Shown: positions 10,836 through 19,867 of the stretch, one piece after another
Position numbering within the stretch: the first letter of the stretch is position 1
Layout of the letters: every line of letters begins with the position of its first letter
From: Acinetobacter sp. WC-141
Lineage (GTDB): Bacteria > Pseudomonadota > Gammaproteobacteria > Pseudomonadales > Moraxellaceae
Length of the DNA stretch: 38,699 bases
Assembly (NCBI RefSeq): GCF_000313935.1
Contig: NZ_AMSS01000071.1
Span: 1-38,699 of the forward strand
Reading direction: 5' to 3'
Position numbers and translations under genes: made by a program
The notes under the pieces: model-generated
What the model was told of the DNA's origin: nothing
Seen by the model: the letters and a program-made list of their open reading frames with translations, nothing else
Database searches by the model: none

Positions 10836-11273
10836 TTAGCGAACAATTAAAACAGGAATATGACTTTCGCCTAAAACCTTTTGTGCCACACTTCCTAACA
10901 CGAGTTTTCGAACCCCAGTGCGGCCATGAGAGCCCATTACAATCAGATCTGCATTCAAGTCTTGAGCAGCCTGAATAATTTCTTCATGGACAACAAAACC
11001 TTCAAGTAGTTTAGTTTCGACACTAATACCTTCATGGGAAAATTCTTGTTTTGCCTTTTCTAAAATGTCGAGTAAATAGGTTCTTGTACGTTCAATCAAC
11101 TCATTTGTTTGACCAGTTTTTACATAGACATCAGCAATAAATGGATCAAGTGCCATAACTTGTACAACCGTTATTTTACTATTTAGTGCTTTTCCCAGCT
11201 TAATCGCCTCTTTCATGGCGATCATAGAAGTTTCAGAACCGTCAATGGGTACAAGAATATGTTGGTATAACAT
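10836..11273 (-). CDS. Universal stress protein, UspA family
   Basis: A 145-residue single Usp domain. It opens MLYQHILVPIDGS, typical of the first strand and the nucleotide-binding Asp, and ends with MGSHGRTGVRKLVLGSV then IPVLIVR. The G-x2-G-x9-G(S) pattern predicts an ATP-binding Usp. Such proteins are cytoplasmic, usually dimeric, and help cells survive starvation and oxidative or other stress. The longer reading frame to 11348 was not used, because an AAGGA ribosome site sits just ahead of the ATG at 11273 and the family begins there. It is monocistronic, with its own short spacers on both sides. Confidence 0.9.
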   Translation of the reverse strand: MLYQHILVPIDGSETSMIAMKEAIKLGKALNSKITVVQVMALDPFIADVYVKTGQTNELIERTRTYLLDILEKAKQEFSHEGISVETKLLEGFVVHEEIIQAAQDLNADLIVMGSHGRTGVRKLVLGSVAQKVLGESHIPVLIVR

Positions 11274-11393
11274 GGGTTTTTCCTTATTGTAATGATGCTT
11301 ATTTATTAATACTTTATACTTATTTTTTGACGATTTAAATTCAAGCACGTAATCATTTGTGGCTTTATAACAACAAATTATGTAGATGATATT

Positions 11394-12026
11394 TTATAAA
11401 TTGCGCAAATTTTCTATATGTATAGATAAAGCATCTATATCGTCAGTTTGTAGATACTCACGTATTTTTAAAATCTGTTTCTCATCTAAATCATAAAGTT
11501 TTAAAGCAAGCAGTTTATCAATTTGTTCTTGAGGAAAGCGATATTTAATAATTTTCGCAGGTACGCCCCCAACAATTGCATAGGGTGGAACATCTTTAGT
11601 GACTACAGCTCCCGTTGCAACCACTGCACCTTCACCAAGTTTGACTCCTTGCATAATCATTGCACGACTACCAACCCAACATCCGTCGGCAATTACTGTA
11701 TCGCCAGCTGCTAAAAAACTACGGGTATCAAAAGGGAAAGTCGAAATCCAGTCTGGTCTATGAAGTTGGTTACCGCCCATCATGATCACACACTCAGCGC
11801 CAAAGCAAACAAAATTGCCTATATAAAGTTGGTCAATCGGCTTCTCTGGTGTTGAGGCTTTATCATGTAAATAACGTACGACACATCGTTCAAAACCTTG
11901 GTCCCAATAGGCCGAATAGTAAGAATAATTTCCTTTAATATGGATATTGGGATTTTTCACAGTTTTATGGATAAATTCAAATTCACACCAATGACGAACT
12001 GGAGTGTTAATTAAAGAAGTATCCAT
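11394..12026 (-). CDS. CatB/Vat-type xenobiotic acetyltransferase (left-handed beta-helix)
   Basis: A 210-residue hexapeptide-repeat acetyltransferase. N-terminal signatures of the type B chloramphenicol/streptogramin group are present: NPNIHIKGNYSYYS and FVCFGAECVIMMGGNQLHRPDWISTFPF, with the catalytic His in NQLHRPD. The beta-helix follows (ADGCWVGSRAMIMQGV, GEGAVVATGAVVTKDVPPYAIVGG). The enzyme uses acetyl-CoA to acetylate a hydroxyl acceptor. In this family the acceptor may be chloramphenicol or streptogramin, but chromosomal copies often have unknown natural substrates, so resistance should not be assumed. No integron or insertion sequence is visible around it; it sits between usp and greA with ordinary base composition and looks like a resident gene. 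Confidence 0.88.
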   Translation of the reverse strand: MDTSLINTPVRHWCEFEFIHKTVKNPNIHIKGNYSYYSAYWDQGFERCVVRYLHDKASTPEKPIDQLYIGNFVCFGAECVIMMGGNQLHRPDWISTFPFDTRSFLAAGDTVIADGCWVGSRAMIMQGVKLGEGAVVATGAVVTKDVPPYAIVGGVPAKIIKYRFPQEQIDKLLALKLYDLDEKQILKIREYLQTDDIDALSIHIENLRNL

Positions 12027-12060
12027 TTGTGATTTCCTAAGAATATAGCAATGGTATTGA

Positions 12061-12086
12061 ATAAAAACCCCTCATAAAGAGGGGTT
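12061..12086 (-). terminator. Rho-independent terminator of greA
   Basis: Read on the minus strand, AACCCCTC-TTTAT-GAGGGGTT is a perfect 8-bp stem with a 5-nt loop followed by a T-rich tail, 14 bp beyond the greA stop. Confidence 0.9.
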
Positions 12087-12099
12087 AAAGTATATTATC

Positions 12100-12576
12100 T
12101 TAGAGATATTCTACACTTACGATTTCATATTCGACTTCGCCTTGAGGAGTCACGATTTTCACTTCATCGCCTTCACTCTTACTCAAAAGACCACGTGCGA
12201 TTGGTGAGTTCACCGAGATTTTATTAATTTTAAAATCTGCTTCGTCATCACCAACAATTTTATAAGTTTTACGTTCTTCAGTATCAAGATTTTCAATCGT
12301 TACTGTCACACCAAAAACAACACGGCCATTTTGCTCAAGTGTTTTGACATCAATTTCTTGAGCAGCGCCTAATTTACCTTCGATATCCTGAATACGACCT
12401 TCACAGAAACCTTGCTGTTCACGCGCAGCATGATATTCAGCATTTTCCTTTAAGTCACCATGTTCACGTGCTTCTGCAATGGCTTGAATAATACGTGGAC
12501 GTTCAACAGATTTTAAATGTTGTAATTCTTTCTCTAAGGCAATTTTACCTTCAGGGGTCATTGGATAACGTTGCAT
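12100..12576 (-). CDS. greA: Transcription elongation factor GreA
   Basis: A 158-residue protein of the normal GreA length. The N-terminal antiparallel coiled coil carries the tip motif [13 protein letters not shown], whose acidic residues coordinate the second Mg in the RNA polymerase active site. The C-terminal half is the FKBP-like domain ([16 protein letters not shown]). GreA enters the secondary channel of RNA polymerase and stimulates cleavage of backtracked transcripts. The start is set by a GAGGG site 8 bases ahead of the ATG. It lies downstream of carAB in the same direction, as in Pseudomonas, but a terminator at 12619-12650 separates it from carB, so it may be partly or wholly transcribed on its own. 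Confidence 0.97.
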   Translation of the reverse strand: MQRYPMTPEGKIALEKELQHLKSVERPRIIQAIAEAREHGDLKENAEYHAAREQQGFCEGRIQDIEGKLGAAQEIDVKTLEQNGRVVFGVTVTIENLDTEERKTYKIVGDDEADFKINKISVNSPIARGLLSKSEGDEVKIVTPQGEVEYEIVSVEYL

Positions 12577-12618
12577 TTTGGTCCCTCTTAAGTTGAGAAA
12601 ACACAGTTAAAAAAAATG

Positions 12619-12650
12619 AAAAAATCCCGCCACCGATAAGGTGACGGGAC
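12619..12650 (-). terminator. Rho-independent terminator between carB and greA
   Basis: On the minus strand TCCCGTCACC-TTATC-GGTGGCGGGA forms a 10-bp stem with one G-U pair and is followed by TTTTTTC. It sits 15 bp after the carB stop. Confidence 0.88.
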
Positions 12651-12664
12651 TTATCGGTAACAAA

Positions 12665-15600
12665 TTAACCTACAGTTAAATCTTGCAAGCGGTATACATC
12701 CATTGGCAATTTCACAGCAAAGGCTTGGCAAACAGCTTCTGCACCATTGATAGTCGTTGTGTAATACACTTTGCCTTGTAGGGCAGCACGACGAATCATT
12801 GCAGAGTCATATTGAGCCTGTTTACCTTCAGTTGTATTGACAATAAGGTGTATTTCACCATTTTTCAAGCGGTCAACAATATGTGGACGACCTTCAGTTA
12901 CTTTATTCACAGATTCACACTCTAAACCTGCTTCTTTAAGCACTTGGTATGTACCACCTGTTGCAATAAGCTTGAAGCCATACGCAACTAATTTCTTAGC
13001 GATATCTGCAATATATTTCTTGTCAGATTCACGTACTGATAAGAACGCGTGTTTTACTTCGCCTTCGGTTGGTAAACCGGGTAAGCGTTCATTTGAGCCT
13101 AAAACAGCTTTATAGAATGCTTCACCAAATGTTTTACCTACACCCATGACTTCACCTGTAGATTTCATCTCAGGACCAAGCATTGGGTCTACGCCTTGGA
13201 ATTTAGCGAATGGGAAAACAGCTTCTTTCACAGCAAAGTGTGTTGGAATGATTTCTTTAGTAAATCCTTGAGATTCTAGAGATTGACCAGCCATACAACG
13301 CGCAGCAACTTTTGCTAAAGAATCACCAATACATTTCGATACGAATGGAACTGTACGGGAAGCACGTGGGTTAACTTCAAGAACGTAAACATCTTCGCCT
13401 TTAACTGCGAACTGAACGTTCATCAAACCAACCACACCAAGTTCTTTTGCCATCGCAACAGTTTGACGACGCATTTCATCCTGAATTTCTTTAGATAAAG
13501 AATAAGGAGGAATTGAACATGCAGAGTCACCTGAGTGAATACCCGCTTGTTCGATGTGCTGCATAATACCGCCAATCACAACGTCTTTACCGTCAGATAC
13601 ACAGTCAACATCAACTTCAGTTGCATCATCAAGGAAACGGTCAAGAAGAACAGGAGCTTCGTTAGATGCCTGAACTGCTTCACGAAGGTAACGTTTAAGT
13701 TCTTCTTCGTTATATACGATTTCCATTGCACGGCCACCTAATACATAAGATGGGCGAACAACTAACGGGTAACCTACTTTCGCAGCTTCAGAGATACCTT
13801 CTTCAGCAGATTTTACAATGCTGTTGTTTGGTTGACGAAGCTGTAAACGTTGAATCATTTGCTGGAAACGTTCACGGTCTTCTGCACGGTCAATTGCATC
13901 TGGTGATGTACCAATAATTGGTGTACCTGCTTCTTCTAAAGCACGTGCCAATTTAAGAGGTGTTTGACCACCGTACTGTACGATCACGCCTTTAGGCTTC
14001 TCGGTACGTACAATTTCAAGTACATCTTCAAGTGTTACAGGCTCGAAGTATAGACGGTCAGATGTGTCATAGTCGGTAGAAACAGTTTCAGGGTTACAGT
14101 TCACCATGATTGTTTCATAACCGTCTTCACGCATAGCAAGTGCCGCGTGTACACAGCAGTAGTCAAATTCGATACCTTGACCAATACGGTTTGGACCACC
14201 ACCAATCACCATGATCTTGTCACGATTTGATGGGTTCGCTTCACACTCTTCATCGTAAGTTGAATACATGTATGCAGTACCAGATTCAAACTCGGCAGCA
14301 CATGTATCAACACGTTTGTAAACTGGATAAACACCCAAATTCCAACGTTGTTTACGGAATTGCTTTTGTGAAATACCCATGAGGTCAGCAATACGTAGGT
14401 CAGATAAACCTTTACGCTTGAACGAACGAATGTTGTCAGCGTTTAAGTCACCAAAACCTAAAGCTTTTACTTCAGCTTCAGTTTTAACGATGTCTTGAAT
14501 TTGAATGAGGAACCAGCGGTCAATTTTGGTTGCTTCAAACACTTCATCTAAAGAGAAGCCATGACGGAAAGCATCTGCTACATACCAGATACGCTCAGGG
14601 CCAGGAACTTTAAGCTCTTTTAAAATGGTTTCTTTTGCATTTGTTGCGCCAGCTTCGATTTTTTCATCAAAACCGCTTACACCAACTTCAAGACCACGTA
14701 ATGCTTTTTGTACAGATTCCTGGAAGTTACGGCCAATTGCCATCACTTCACCAACAGATTTCATCTGAGTGGTAAGAACTGGTTCTGCTTGTGGGAATTT
14801 CTCGAAGTTAAAGCGAGGAATCTTCGTTACAACATAGTCAATCGATGGTTCGAAGCTCGCAGGAGTCACGCCACCAGTGATGTCATTTTTCAATTCATCA
14901 AGAGTATAACCAACAGCAAGTTTTGCTGCGATTTTCGCGATTGGGAAACCTGTTGCTTTAGACGCAAGAGCAGATGAACGAGATACACGCGGGTTCATCT
15001 CAATAACAACCATACGTCCATCTTTCGGGTTAATACCGAATTGAACGTTAGAACCACCTGTTTCAACACCAATTTCACGAAGAACTGCAACTGAAGCATT
15101 ACGCATCAATTGATATTCTTTGTCTGTTAATGTCTGAGCAGGAGCAACGGTAATTGAGTCACCTGTGTGAACGCCCATTGGGTCGAAGTTTTCGATCGCA
15201 CATACGATAATACAGTTGTCGTTTTTATCACGAACAACTTCCATTTCGTATTCTTTCCAGCCAATTAAAGATTCATCAATCAATAACTGGTGAGTAGGAG
15301 AGAGGTCAAAACCACGTTCACAAATTTCAAGGAATTCTTCGCGGTTATATGCAATACCACCGCCCGAACCACCCATTGTAAATGATGGACGGATAATTAC
15401 TGGGAAGCCAAAGCGTGACTGGATTGCTAAAGCTTCTTCCATTGTTTCAGCAATGGCAGCTTTTGGACATTCCAAACCAATTTTACGCATAGCGATGTCG
15501 AAGAGTTTACGGTCTTCGGCTTTCTCAATCGCTTCTTTGCTTGCGCCAATTAATTCAACATTATATTTAGCAAGAACACCATGCTCATCAAGTGCGAGGG

Positions 15601-15895
15601 CACAGTTCAATGCAGTTTGGCCACCCATGGTAGGCAATACTGCATCTGGACGTTCTTTCTCAATAATCTGTGCAACTGTTTGCCAAGTAATCGGCTCAAT
15701 ATACGTTGCATCAGCCATTGAAGGGTCTGTCATGATGGTTGCTGGATTAGAGTTAACCAAAATAACACGATAGCCTTCTTCACGAAGTGCTTTACACGCT
15801 TGAGCACCTGAGTAGTCAAACTCACATGCCTGTCCAATCACAATCGGGCCAGCACCAATAATTAAGATGCTTTTAATATCCGTACGTTTAGGCAT
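12665..15895 (-). CDS. carB: Carbamoyl-phosphate synthase large subunit
   Basis: A 1076-residue protein, full length for the family. Two homologous ATP-grasp synthetase halves are visible: [20 protein letters not shown] near residue 13 and its counterpart [20 protein letters not shown] near 570, each followed by an EMNPR/EVNPR ATP-grasp signature ([40 protein letters not shown]). The C-terminal ~140 residues are the MGS-like allosteric domain ([32 protein letters not shown]), where UMP and ornithine act in enterics. With CarA it makes carbamoyl phosphate from glutamine, bicarbonate and 2 ATP for arginine and pyrimidine synthesis. It starts 14 bp after carA with a GGAG site, so the two form one operon. 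Confidence 0.98.
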   Translation of the reverse strand: MPKRTDIKSILIIGAGPIVIGQACEFDYSGAQACKALREEGYRVILVNSNPATIMTDPSMADATYIEPITWQTVAQIIEKERPDAVLPTMGGQTALNCALALDEHGVLAKYNVELIGASKEAIEKAEDRKLFDIAMRKIGLECPKAAIAETMEEALAIQSRFGFPVIIRPSFTMGGSGGGIAYNREEFLEICERGFDLSPTHQLLIDESLIGWKEYEMEVVRDKNDNCIIVCAIENFDPMGVHTGDSITVAPAQTLTDKEYQLMRNASVAVLREIGVETGGSNVQFGINPKDGRMVVIEMNPRVSRSSALASKATGFPIAKIAAKLAVGYTLDELKNDITGGVTPASFEPSIDYVVTKIPRFNFEKFPQAEPVLTTQMKSVGEVMAIGRNFQESVQKALRGLEVGVSGFDEKIEAGATNAKETILKELKVPGPERIWYVADAFRHGFSLDEVFEATKIDRWFLIQIQDIVKTEAEVKALGFGDLNADNIRSFKRKGLSDLRIADLMGISQKQFRKQRWNLGVYPVYKRVDTCAAEFESGTAYMYSTYDEECEANPSNRDKIMVIGGGPNRIGQGIEFDYCCVHAALAMREDGYETIMVNCNPETVSTDYDTSDRLYFEPVTLEDVLEIVRTEKPKGVIVQYGGQTPLKLARALEEAGTPIIGTSPDAIDRAEDRERFQQMIQRLQLRQPNNSIVKSAEEGISEAAKVGYPLVVRPSYVLGGRAMEIVYNEEELKRYLREAVQASNEAPVLLDRFLDDATEVDVDCVSDGKDVVIGGIMQHIEQAGIHSGDSACSIPPYSLSKEIQDEMRRQTVAMAKELGVVGLMNVQFAVKGEDVYVLEVNPRASRTVPFVSKCIGDSLAKVAARCMAGQSLESQGFTKEIIPTHFAVKEAVFPFAKFQGVDPMLGPEMKSTGEVMGVGKTFGEAFYKAVLGSNERLPGLPTEGEVKHAFLSVRESDKKYIADIAKKLVAYGFKLIATGGTYQVLKEAGLECESVNKVTEGRPHIVDRLKNGEIHLIVNTTEGKQAQYDSAMIRRAALQGKVYYTTTINGAEAVCQAFAVKLPMDVYRLQDLTVG

Positions 15896-15909
15896 TATTC
15901 GCTCCGTAA

Positions 15910-17049
15910 TTACTGTTTAGATGCTTCGATAAGTTCGATGAAATGATCGAACAAAGGTGCACAATCATGTGGACCAGGACTTGCTTCAGGGTGACCTTGG
16001 AAGCTGAAAGCTGGTTTGTCTGTACGGTGGATACCTTGTAGGGTACCGTCGAACAATGATTTATGCGTTGCTTTTAAGTTAGCCGGTAAAGTTTCTGCAT
16101 CTACAGCAAAACCATGGTTTTGTGAAGTAATCATCACTGTACCATCTTCAAGATTTTGTACAGGATGGTTAGCACCGTGGTGACCATGGTTCATTTTTAC
16201 AGTTTTTGCACCAGAAGCGAGTGCCAAGATTTGGTGACCTAAGCAGATACCAAATACAGGTAATGTTGTGGTTTCAACAATAGTTTTTACAGCTTCGATC
16301 GCGTAATCACAAGCAGCTGGGTCGCCAGGACCATTTGAGAGGAATACGCCATCCGGATTAAGTGCCAATACTTTTTCAGCCGGAGTTTCTGCAGGAACAA
16401 CGGTTAGTTTGCAACCGCGGTCTGCAAGCATACGCAAGATGTTGGTTTTGACACCGTAATCGTATGCAACTACATGATATTTTAATTCAGGTTGAGAGAA
16501 GCCTTTGCCTAAGGTCCATGAACCTTCAGACCATTCAAAACCAGTTGGATCACAACATTCTTTTGCAAGGTCTAAACCGTTTAAGCCACCAAAAGCACGT
16601 GCTTTTGCAATTGCTTCTTCTTCTGTAATATTTTCGCCAGCAAGGATACATCCGTTTTGGGCGCCAGTCTGACGTAAAATACGAGTCAGTTTACGAGTAT
16701 CGATATCTGCGATAGCAACAACATTATGTGCTTGTAAATATTCACTCAATGACTGCTCAGCACGGAAATTACTGTGTAGTAGTGGAAGGTCACGAATAAT
16801 TAAACCATTCGCCCATACTTTATGGATGCGACCAGATTCAACGTCTTCCGCGTTACAACCAGTGTTACCAATATGAGGGTAAGTTAATGTCACAATTTGT
16901 TGTGCATAACTTGGGTCAGTCAAAATTTCTTGATAGCCAGTCATGGCTGTGTTAAAAACGACTTCTCCAGTCGTATTTCCCGATGCGCCGATTGACGTTC
17001 CTTTAAAGATCGTTCCATCTGCGAGGGCTAAAATGGCGGGGATGCTCAA
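15910..17049 (-). CDS. carA: Carbamoyl-phosphate synthase small (glutaminase) subunit, TTG start
   Basis: A 379-residue protein with the CPSase small-chain N-terminal domain ([47 protein letters not shown]) and a C-terminal class I glutamine amidotransferase: [10 protein letters not shown] with the nucleophile Cys, and [11 protein letters not shown] with the catalytic His and Glu. It hydrolyses glutamine and channels ammonia to CarB. I place the start at TTG 17049: AGGAG lies 7 bases upstream and the product then matches the usual family N-terminus. The frame stays open to another TTG at 17094, which has no ribosome site. The chosen TTG overlaps the stop of a small leader ORF, described separately. 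TTG initiation together with that overlap suggests expression is tuned at translation. Confidence 0.95.
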   Translation of the reverse strand: MSIPAILALADGTIFKGTSIGASGNTTGEVVFNTAMTGYQEILTDPSYAQQIVTLTYPHIGNTGCNAEDVESGRIHKVWANGLIIRDLPLLHSNFRAEQSLSEYLQAHNVVAIADIDTRKLTRILRQTGAQNGCILAGENITEEEAIAKARAFGGLNGLDLAKECCDPTGFEWSEGSWTLGKGFSQPELKYHVVAYDYGVKTNILRMLADRGCKLTVVPAETPAEKVLALNPDGVFLSNGPGDPAACDYAIEAVKTIVETTTLPVFGICLGHQILALASGAKTVKMNHGHHGANHPVQNLEDGTVMITSQNHGFAVDAETLPANLKATHKSLFDGTLQGIHRTDKPAFSFQGHPEASPGPHDCAPLFDHFIELIEASKQ

Positions 17050-17123
17050 ACCAAAGCTCCTGAATTTCGGCTGTAAAAAAGCGAGTAGACCCAAAAAAGA
17101 TCGGCAATGTTTGGATAAAACAT
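17046..17123 (-). CDS. Putative 25-residue leader peptide overlapping the carA start
   Basis: An ATG at 17123, behind GGGAGG, opens a 25-codon frame (beginning [10 protein letters not shown], ending NSGALV). Its TGA shares two bases with the carA TTG in the arrangement TTGA. Four Phe, two Tyr and one Trp codons, mostly around runs of T, make up much of it. The predicted transcript start is about 34 nt upstream. The arrangement would allow translational coupling of carA or a translation-dependent leader. The spacing between GGGAGG and ATG is short, and conservation could not be tested, so this is a hypothesis from sequence layout. Confidence 0.4.
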   Translation of the reverse strand: MFYPNIADLFWVYSLFYSRNSGALV

Positions 17124-17163
17124 GCCCTCCCTATCGGTCTGCCCGCTTGTAACTTAACAGCGC

Positions 17164-17192
17164 ATTATACGCATGGAACCCTCTAAAGTCTA
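17164..17192 (-). promoter_or_regulatory. Strong predicted sigma-70 promoter of carAB
   Basis: On the minus strand a perfect TATAAT (17169-17164) lies 17 bp downstream of TAGACT (17192-17187; 4 of 6 match to TTGACA). Transcription would start near 17157, giving an untranslated leader of about 108 nt before the carA TTG, or 34 nt before the leader ORF. In 17200-17360 I see only AT-rich sequence and the GAGGAA ribosome site of the next gene; no arginine or pyrimidine operator is recognisable. Confidence 0.65.
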
Positions 17193-17360
17193 TTTCTTTT
17201 CTGCTAAAAAATATAATTCATTGCTTGCTTTTTACAAAAAAATTATCCGCTCATCTGATTCAGATACTTTTGCTAAATTGTCTAACAATTTGCAAGGAGA
17301 ATTCTTGGAACTGGATTTATTGTATTGCTAGTTAAAAAATAAACAATATGAGGAAATAGT

Positions 17361-17948
17361 ATGAGCACTAATGAAGTTTCAAAAGACGTGAGTGAAAAAA
17401 CTCAAGCAGCGGTTGAATCAGTAAAAGCAGAGGTTAGTGAAGTAAAAGAAACCATAGCTGCTACTACGACTAAGGCTAAAAAAACAGTAACTGCAAAAAC
17501 TGCACAGGTAAAAGAAACTGTTGCCGAAAAAGCTGAACAAGTTAAAGAAGCTGCTACAGAAGCAAAAGCTCAGGTAAAAGAGGCAATTACTGAAACTCAA
17601 GAGCAAGTTAAAGAAGTTTTAAGTGAGACTCACGAGAAAATTGAAGCTGAAACTCACGAATTAAATAAAAATATTCAAAATCAACTTGTTCAAATTAAAC
17701 AAGATATTTTACAACGTCTTGATGTGATTAAAGCTCAGTTCAGTACTTCACAAGAAGGATTATCTGACCTTAAAAATGCTTTAAAAGCAGAAATTAATGC
17801 ACTTATTGAAGATTTAACGAAAGTGAGCAAAGAGCTTAAGGGTGATATTAGCCAGATTTCTTTGAAACACAAAGATTCTTTAAGTGAAAGTATTAAACGT
17901 ACTAAAAATAATGCAGTCGAAGCTTGGAATAAAGCACGAGACAATTAA
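17361..17948 (+). CDS. LEA-like, 11-mer repeat coiled-coil/disordered protein
   Basis: A 195-residue protein made almost entirely of Lys, Glu, Ala, Thr and Val in its first 110 residues, with no Cys, no signal peptide and no membrane helix. From residue 28 to about 93 it shows six 11-residue units of the type VKExxxExxxQ (V-K at 28, 50, 61, 72 and 83; a weaker A-K unit at 39). This is the periodicity of group 3 LEA proteins and apolipoprotein-like amphipathic helices. The remainder (about 100-195) is an ordinary amphipathic helical region (LVQIKQDILQRLDVIKAQF). Such proteins protect other proteins or membranes during desiccation, or associate with membranes or storage granules; which applies here is unknown. 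The start has a good GAGGAA site. It is a single gene with its own terminator. Confidence 0.85.
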   Translation: MSTNEVSKDVSEKTQAAVESVKAEVSEVKETIAATTTKAKKTVTAKTAQVKETVAEKAEQVKEAATEAKAQVKEAITETQEQVKEVLSETHEKIEAETHELNKNIQNQLVQIKQDILQRLDVIKAQFSTSQEGLSDLKNALKAEINALIEDLTKVSKELKGDISQISLKHKDSLSESIKRTKNNAVEAWNKARDN

Positions 17949-17972
17949 TGGTCTCTGCTTTAATGCAGCTAT

Positions 17973-18006
17973 AAAAAAGCGAGAATTAATTTCTCGCTTT
18001 TTTATT
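17973..18006. terminator. Bidirectional terminator between the LEA-like and DOMON-like genes
   Basis: GCGAGAA-TTAAT-TTCTCGC is a perfect 7-bp stem flanked by six A on the left and a T tract on the right, so it serves the plus-strand gene and also the convergent minus-strand gene that ends at 18008. Confidence 0.92.
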
Positions 18007-18007
18007 T

Positions 18008-18544
18008 TTAGAACTGATGTAACCAGTCACGTTTATTATGGAAATCTGCACTTTTTCCACTATGCTGCATTGCATAGTACTGCATACCTTCTTTAGTCTT
18101 TAAAACTGTAGTTAAACCTAAATAAAGGTTTGACCATTTCAAGCGATGCTGTTGCATAAATTGTCCAAAATCAAGACTAACATTTAAGCCATAGTGAGTA
18201 CGCTTGAGATGATTCAGTTCAATATCGTAAGCAGCAAGGGGAGGTATGCTTTCTGGATAGCGATATTCTTCAAACTGATATGACTGCCATGCTTGAGAAG
18301 GGGAAAGATTAATTTCCCGATAATAATCTTCATCATGCACGCCAACAAAAATTTCGAAGCAAGTTTCTTCCCACAAAAAATCTTGACGAGGATGAGCCGC
18401 GACTTCTTGAGGCCAGATAATAAGTTGATTTGGATCACGAATCCAAAAACCGATATTTAAGGTATAGGGTGCTTGCTGTTCAATTGCGCCAACAACGGAA
18501 ACAGCTTGAAAACGATCAAAAGCTGAAAGTTCGTAACTTGCCAT
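18008..18544 (-). CDS. DOMON-like domain protein
   Basis: A 178-residue protein resembling the bacterial DOMON-like family of small carbohydrate- or heme-binding beta-sandwich proteins: LNIGFWIRDPNQLIIWP, then RQDFLWEETCFEIFVGV and YREINLSPSQAWQSYQFEEYR, then GLTTVLKTKEGMQYYAMQHSGKSADFHNKRDWLHQF. The E-x-FV/INLSPSG-like core and the terminal DFH are characteristic. There is no signal peptide, so it is probably cytoplasmic; its ligand is unknown. It follows yhbY by 16 bp on the same strand and has no strong ribosome site of its own (AATTTGACAAACT before ATG), so it is likely read from the yhbY transcript. Confidence 0.78.
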   Translation of the reverse strand: MASYELSAFDRFQAVSVVGAIEQQAPYTLNIGFWIRDPNQLIIWPQEVAAHPRQDFLWEETCFEIFVGVHDEDYYREINLSPSQAWQSYQFEEYRYPESIPPLAAYDIELNHLKRTHYGLNVSLDFGQFMQQHRLKWSNLYLGLTTVLKTKEGMQYYAMQHSGKSADFHNKRDWLHQF

Positions 18545-18560
18545 AGTTTGTCAAATTAAA

Positions 18561-18884
18561 TTAGTTTGCTAGATGAGCGTGACGGACAAGATTAGACAAA
18601 TGCTGGTTTTGTTTAGCAGCCTTTTTGTAAAGCAAAACAATTTTACCAATTTTTTGCACAGCTTCTGCACCTGTTGCTTCTACAATTGCATCAATTGTTG
18701 CAGTACGCGCTTCACGATCTTCACCAGCAATCTTAACTTTAATAAGTTCATGGTCATTTAAGGCACGAAGCGTTTCTTCGATTACCGCGTCTGTTAAGCC
18801 TTGTCCACCAATCATGACAACCGGATTAAGCACATGACCAATTTGACGTAAACGTTTACGTTCATGGATAGATAAAGCGGCCAT
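18561..18884 (-). CDS. yhbY: Ribosome assembly RNA-binding protein YhbY (CRM domain)
   Basis: A 107-residue protein consisting of one CRM domain: LSIHERKRLRQIGHVLNPVV, then IGGQGLTDAVIEE (the GxxG loop) and ALNDHELIKVKIAG. YhbY binds pre-50S particles and helps large-subunit assembly. It faces rlmE across a ~200-bp divergent region, the usual yhbY-rlmE arrangement of gamma-proteobacteria; both products act on the 50S subunit. An AGGTA site precedes the ATG, and an extended -10 promoter lies just upstream. Confidence 0.95.
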   Translation of the reverse strand: MAALSIHERKRLRQIGHVLNPVVMIGGQGLTDAVIEETLRALNDHELIKVKIAGEDREARTATIDAIVEATGAEAVQKIGKIVLLYKKAAKQNQHLSNLVRHAHLAN

Positions 18885-18912
18885 TAAAAATACCTGATTT
18901 TAAAAACGGCTT

Positions 18913-18921
18913 AGTATAGCA
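18913..18921 (-). promoter_or_regulatory. Extended -10 promoter of yhbY
   Basis: On the minus strand TGCTATACT (18921-18913) fits an extended -10 element about 30 bp ahead of the yhbY ATG, giving a short 5' leader of ~22 nt. No good -35 is visible. Confidence 0.5.
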
Positions 18922-19083
18922 AAAAACTTAAATCCAGATGTACGAAAAACTGTATAAATAATCGATCAACATTATTGGAAAAAAACTGTAAAACTTAGTG
19001 AGATTACGCTACATCCGTACTGTAATGAGAGTAATTTTCACGTACAATGAACGATCAGAAGTTTTTTTGATATTTAGTGAGTT

Positions 19084-19734
19084 ATGGCAACACGCATTAC
19101 AAACCAGAAATTGTCGAAAAGTAGTCGTGCGTGGATGAGAGAACATCTGGACGACCCTTTTGTTAAAAAAGCACAAAAGGAAGGGTATCGTGCTCGAGCG
19201 GCCTATAAACTTCTTGAAATTCAAGAAAAATATAAGCTGATCAAGCCAGGCATGACTGTAGTAGATTTAGGCGCGGCTCCTGGTAGTTGGTCTCAAATCG
19301 CTGGAAAACTTGTTGGTAGCAAAGGTTTAGTTATTGCTTCCGATATTTTGCCCATGGATGCTTTGCCTGATGTCACTTTCTTACAAGGCGACTTTAGAGA
19401 AGAAGATGTATTTGAAAAATTGTTAAATATTTTAAATGGGCGACAAGTAGACATTGTAATTTCTGATATGGCCCCCAATACATCAGGTAATAGGGCTGTT
19501 GATCAACCTAGACAGATTTACTTATGTGAACTGGCTTTAGATTTTGCTCAAAAGGTTCTTGGTCCTAATGGACAACTTGTGGTTAAAGTGTTCCAAGGTG
19601 CAGGATTCGATGAGTTTCGTAAACAAGTAGTTGATAGTTTTGATGTGTTAAAGACAGTAAAACCGGCAGCTTCTCGGGCACGCTCTAAAGAAGTTTTTTT
19701 GGTTGGACAAGGGCGTAAGAAAGCATTGCAATAA
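19084..19734 (+). CDS. rlmE: 23S rRNA (uridine-2552 2'-O) methyltransferase RlmE (FtsJ/RrmJ)
   Basis: A 216-residue Rossmann methyltransferase. [16 protein letters not shown] is the SAM-binding motif [15 protein letters not shown] carries the catalytic Asp; [14 protein letters not shown] carries the catalytic Lys; and [12 protein letters not shown] ends with the Glu of the K-D-K-E tetrad. The basic N-terminus ([31 protein letters not shown]) holds the first Lys and binds rRNA. It methylates U2552 in the A loop of the 50S subunit, a late assembly step. ftsH follows about 130 bp downstream, as in E. coli. TACAAT at 19043-19048 is a possible -10. Confidence 0.97.
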   Translation: MATRITNQKLSKSSRAWMREHLDDPFVKKAQKEGYRARAAYKLLEIQEKYKLIKPGMTVVDLGAAPGSWSQIAGKLVGSKGLVIASDILPMDALPDVTFLQGDFREEDVFEKLLNILNGRQVDIVISDMAPNTSGNRAVDQPRQIYLCELALDFAQKVLGPNGQLVVKVFQGAGFDEFRKQVVDSFDVLKTVKPAASRARSKEVFLVGQGRKKALQ

Positions 19735-19867
19735 AGTTTACTTGCCAAGCTCCTAAAAATTGTGCATTTTGTACTTTTAGGTTATCCGCAAGCAATACAG
19801 TTGCTGCTTTTATGACGATCGGCCAAGATTGGGCATGATCAAATTAGATCGATATGGGAATAAAGCT

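Noticed and set aside
12837..15773. Several 60-106-codon plus-strand frames opposite carB
   Set aside because: They are antisense shadows of a long conserved gene, without ribosome sites or recognisable domains.
17050..17094. Upstream TTG start giving a longer carA product
   Set aside because: There is no ribosome site, and the extra 15 residues are absent from the usual CarA N-terminus.
19752..19785. CCTAAAA ... TTTTAGG inverted repeat between rlmE and ftsH as a terminator
   Set aside because: The stem is only 7 mostly A-T pairs with a 16-nt loop and no T tract, so it is not convincing.
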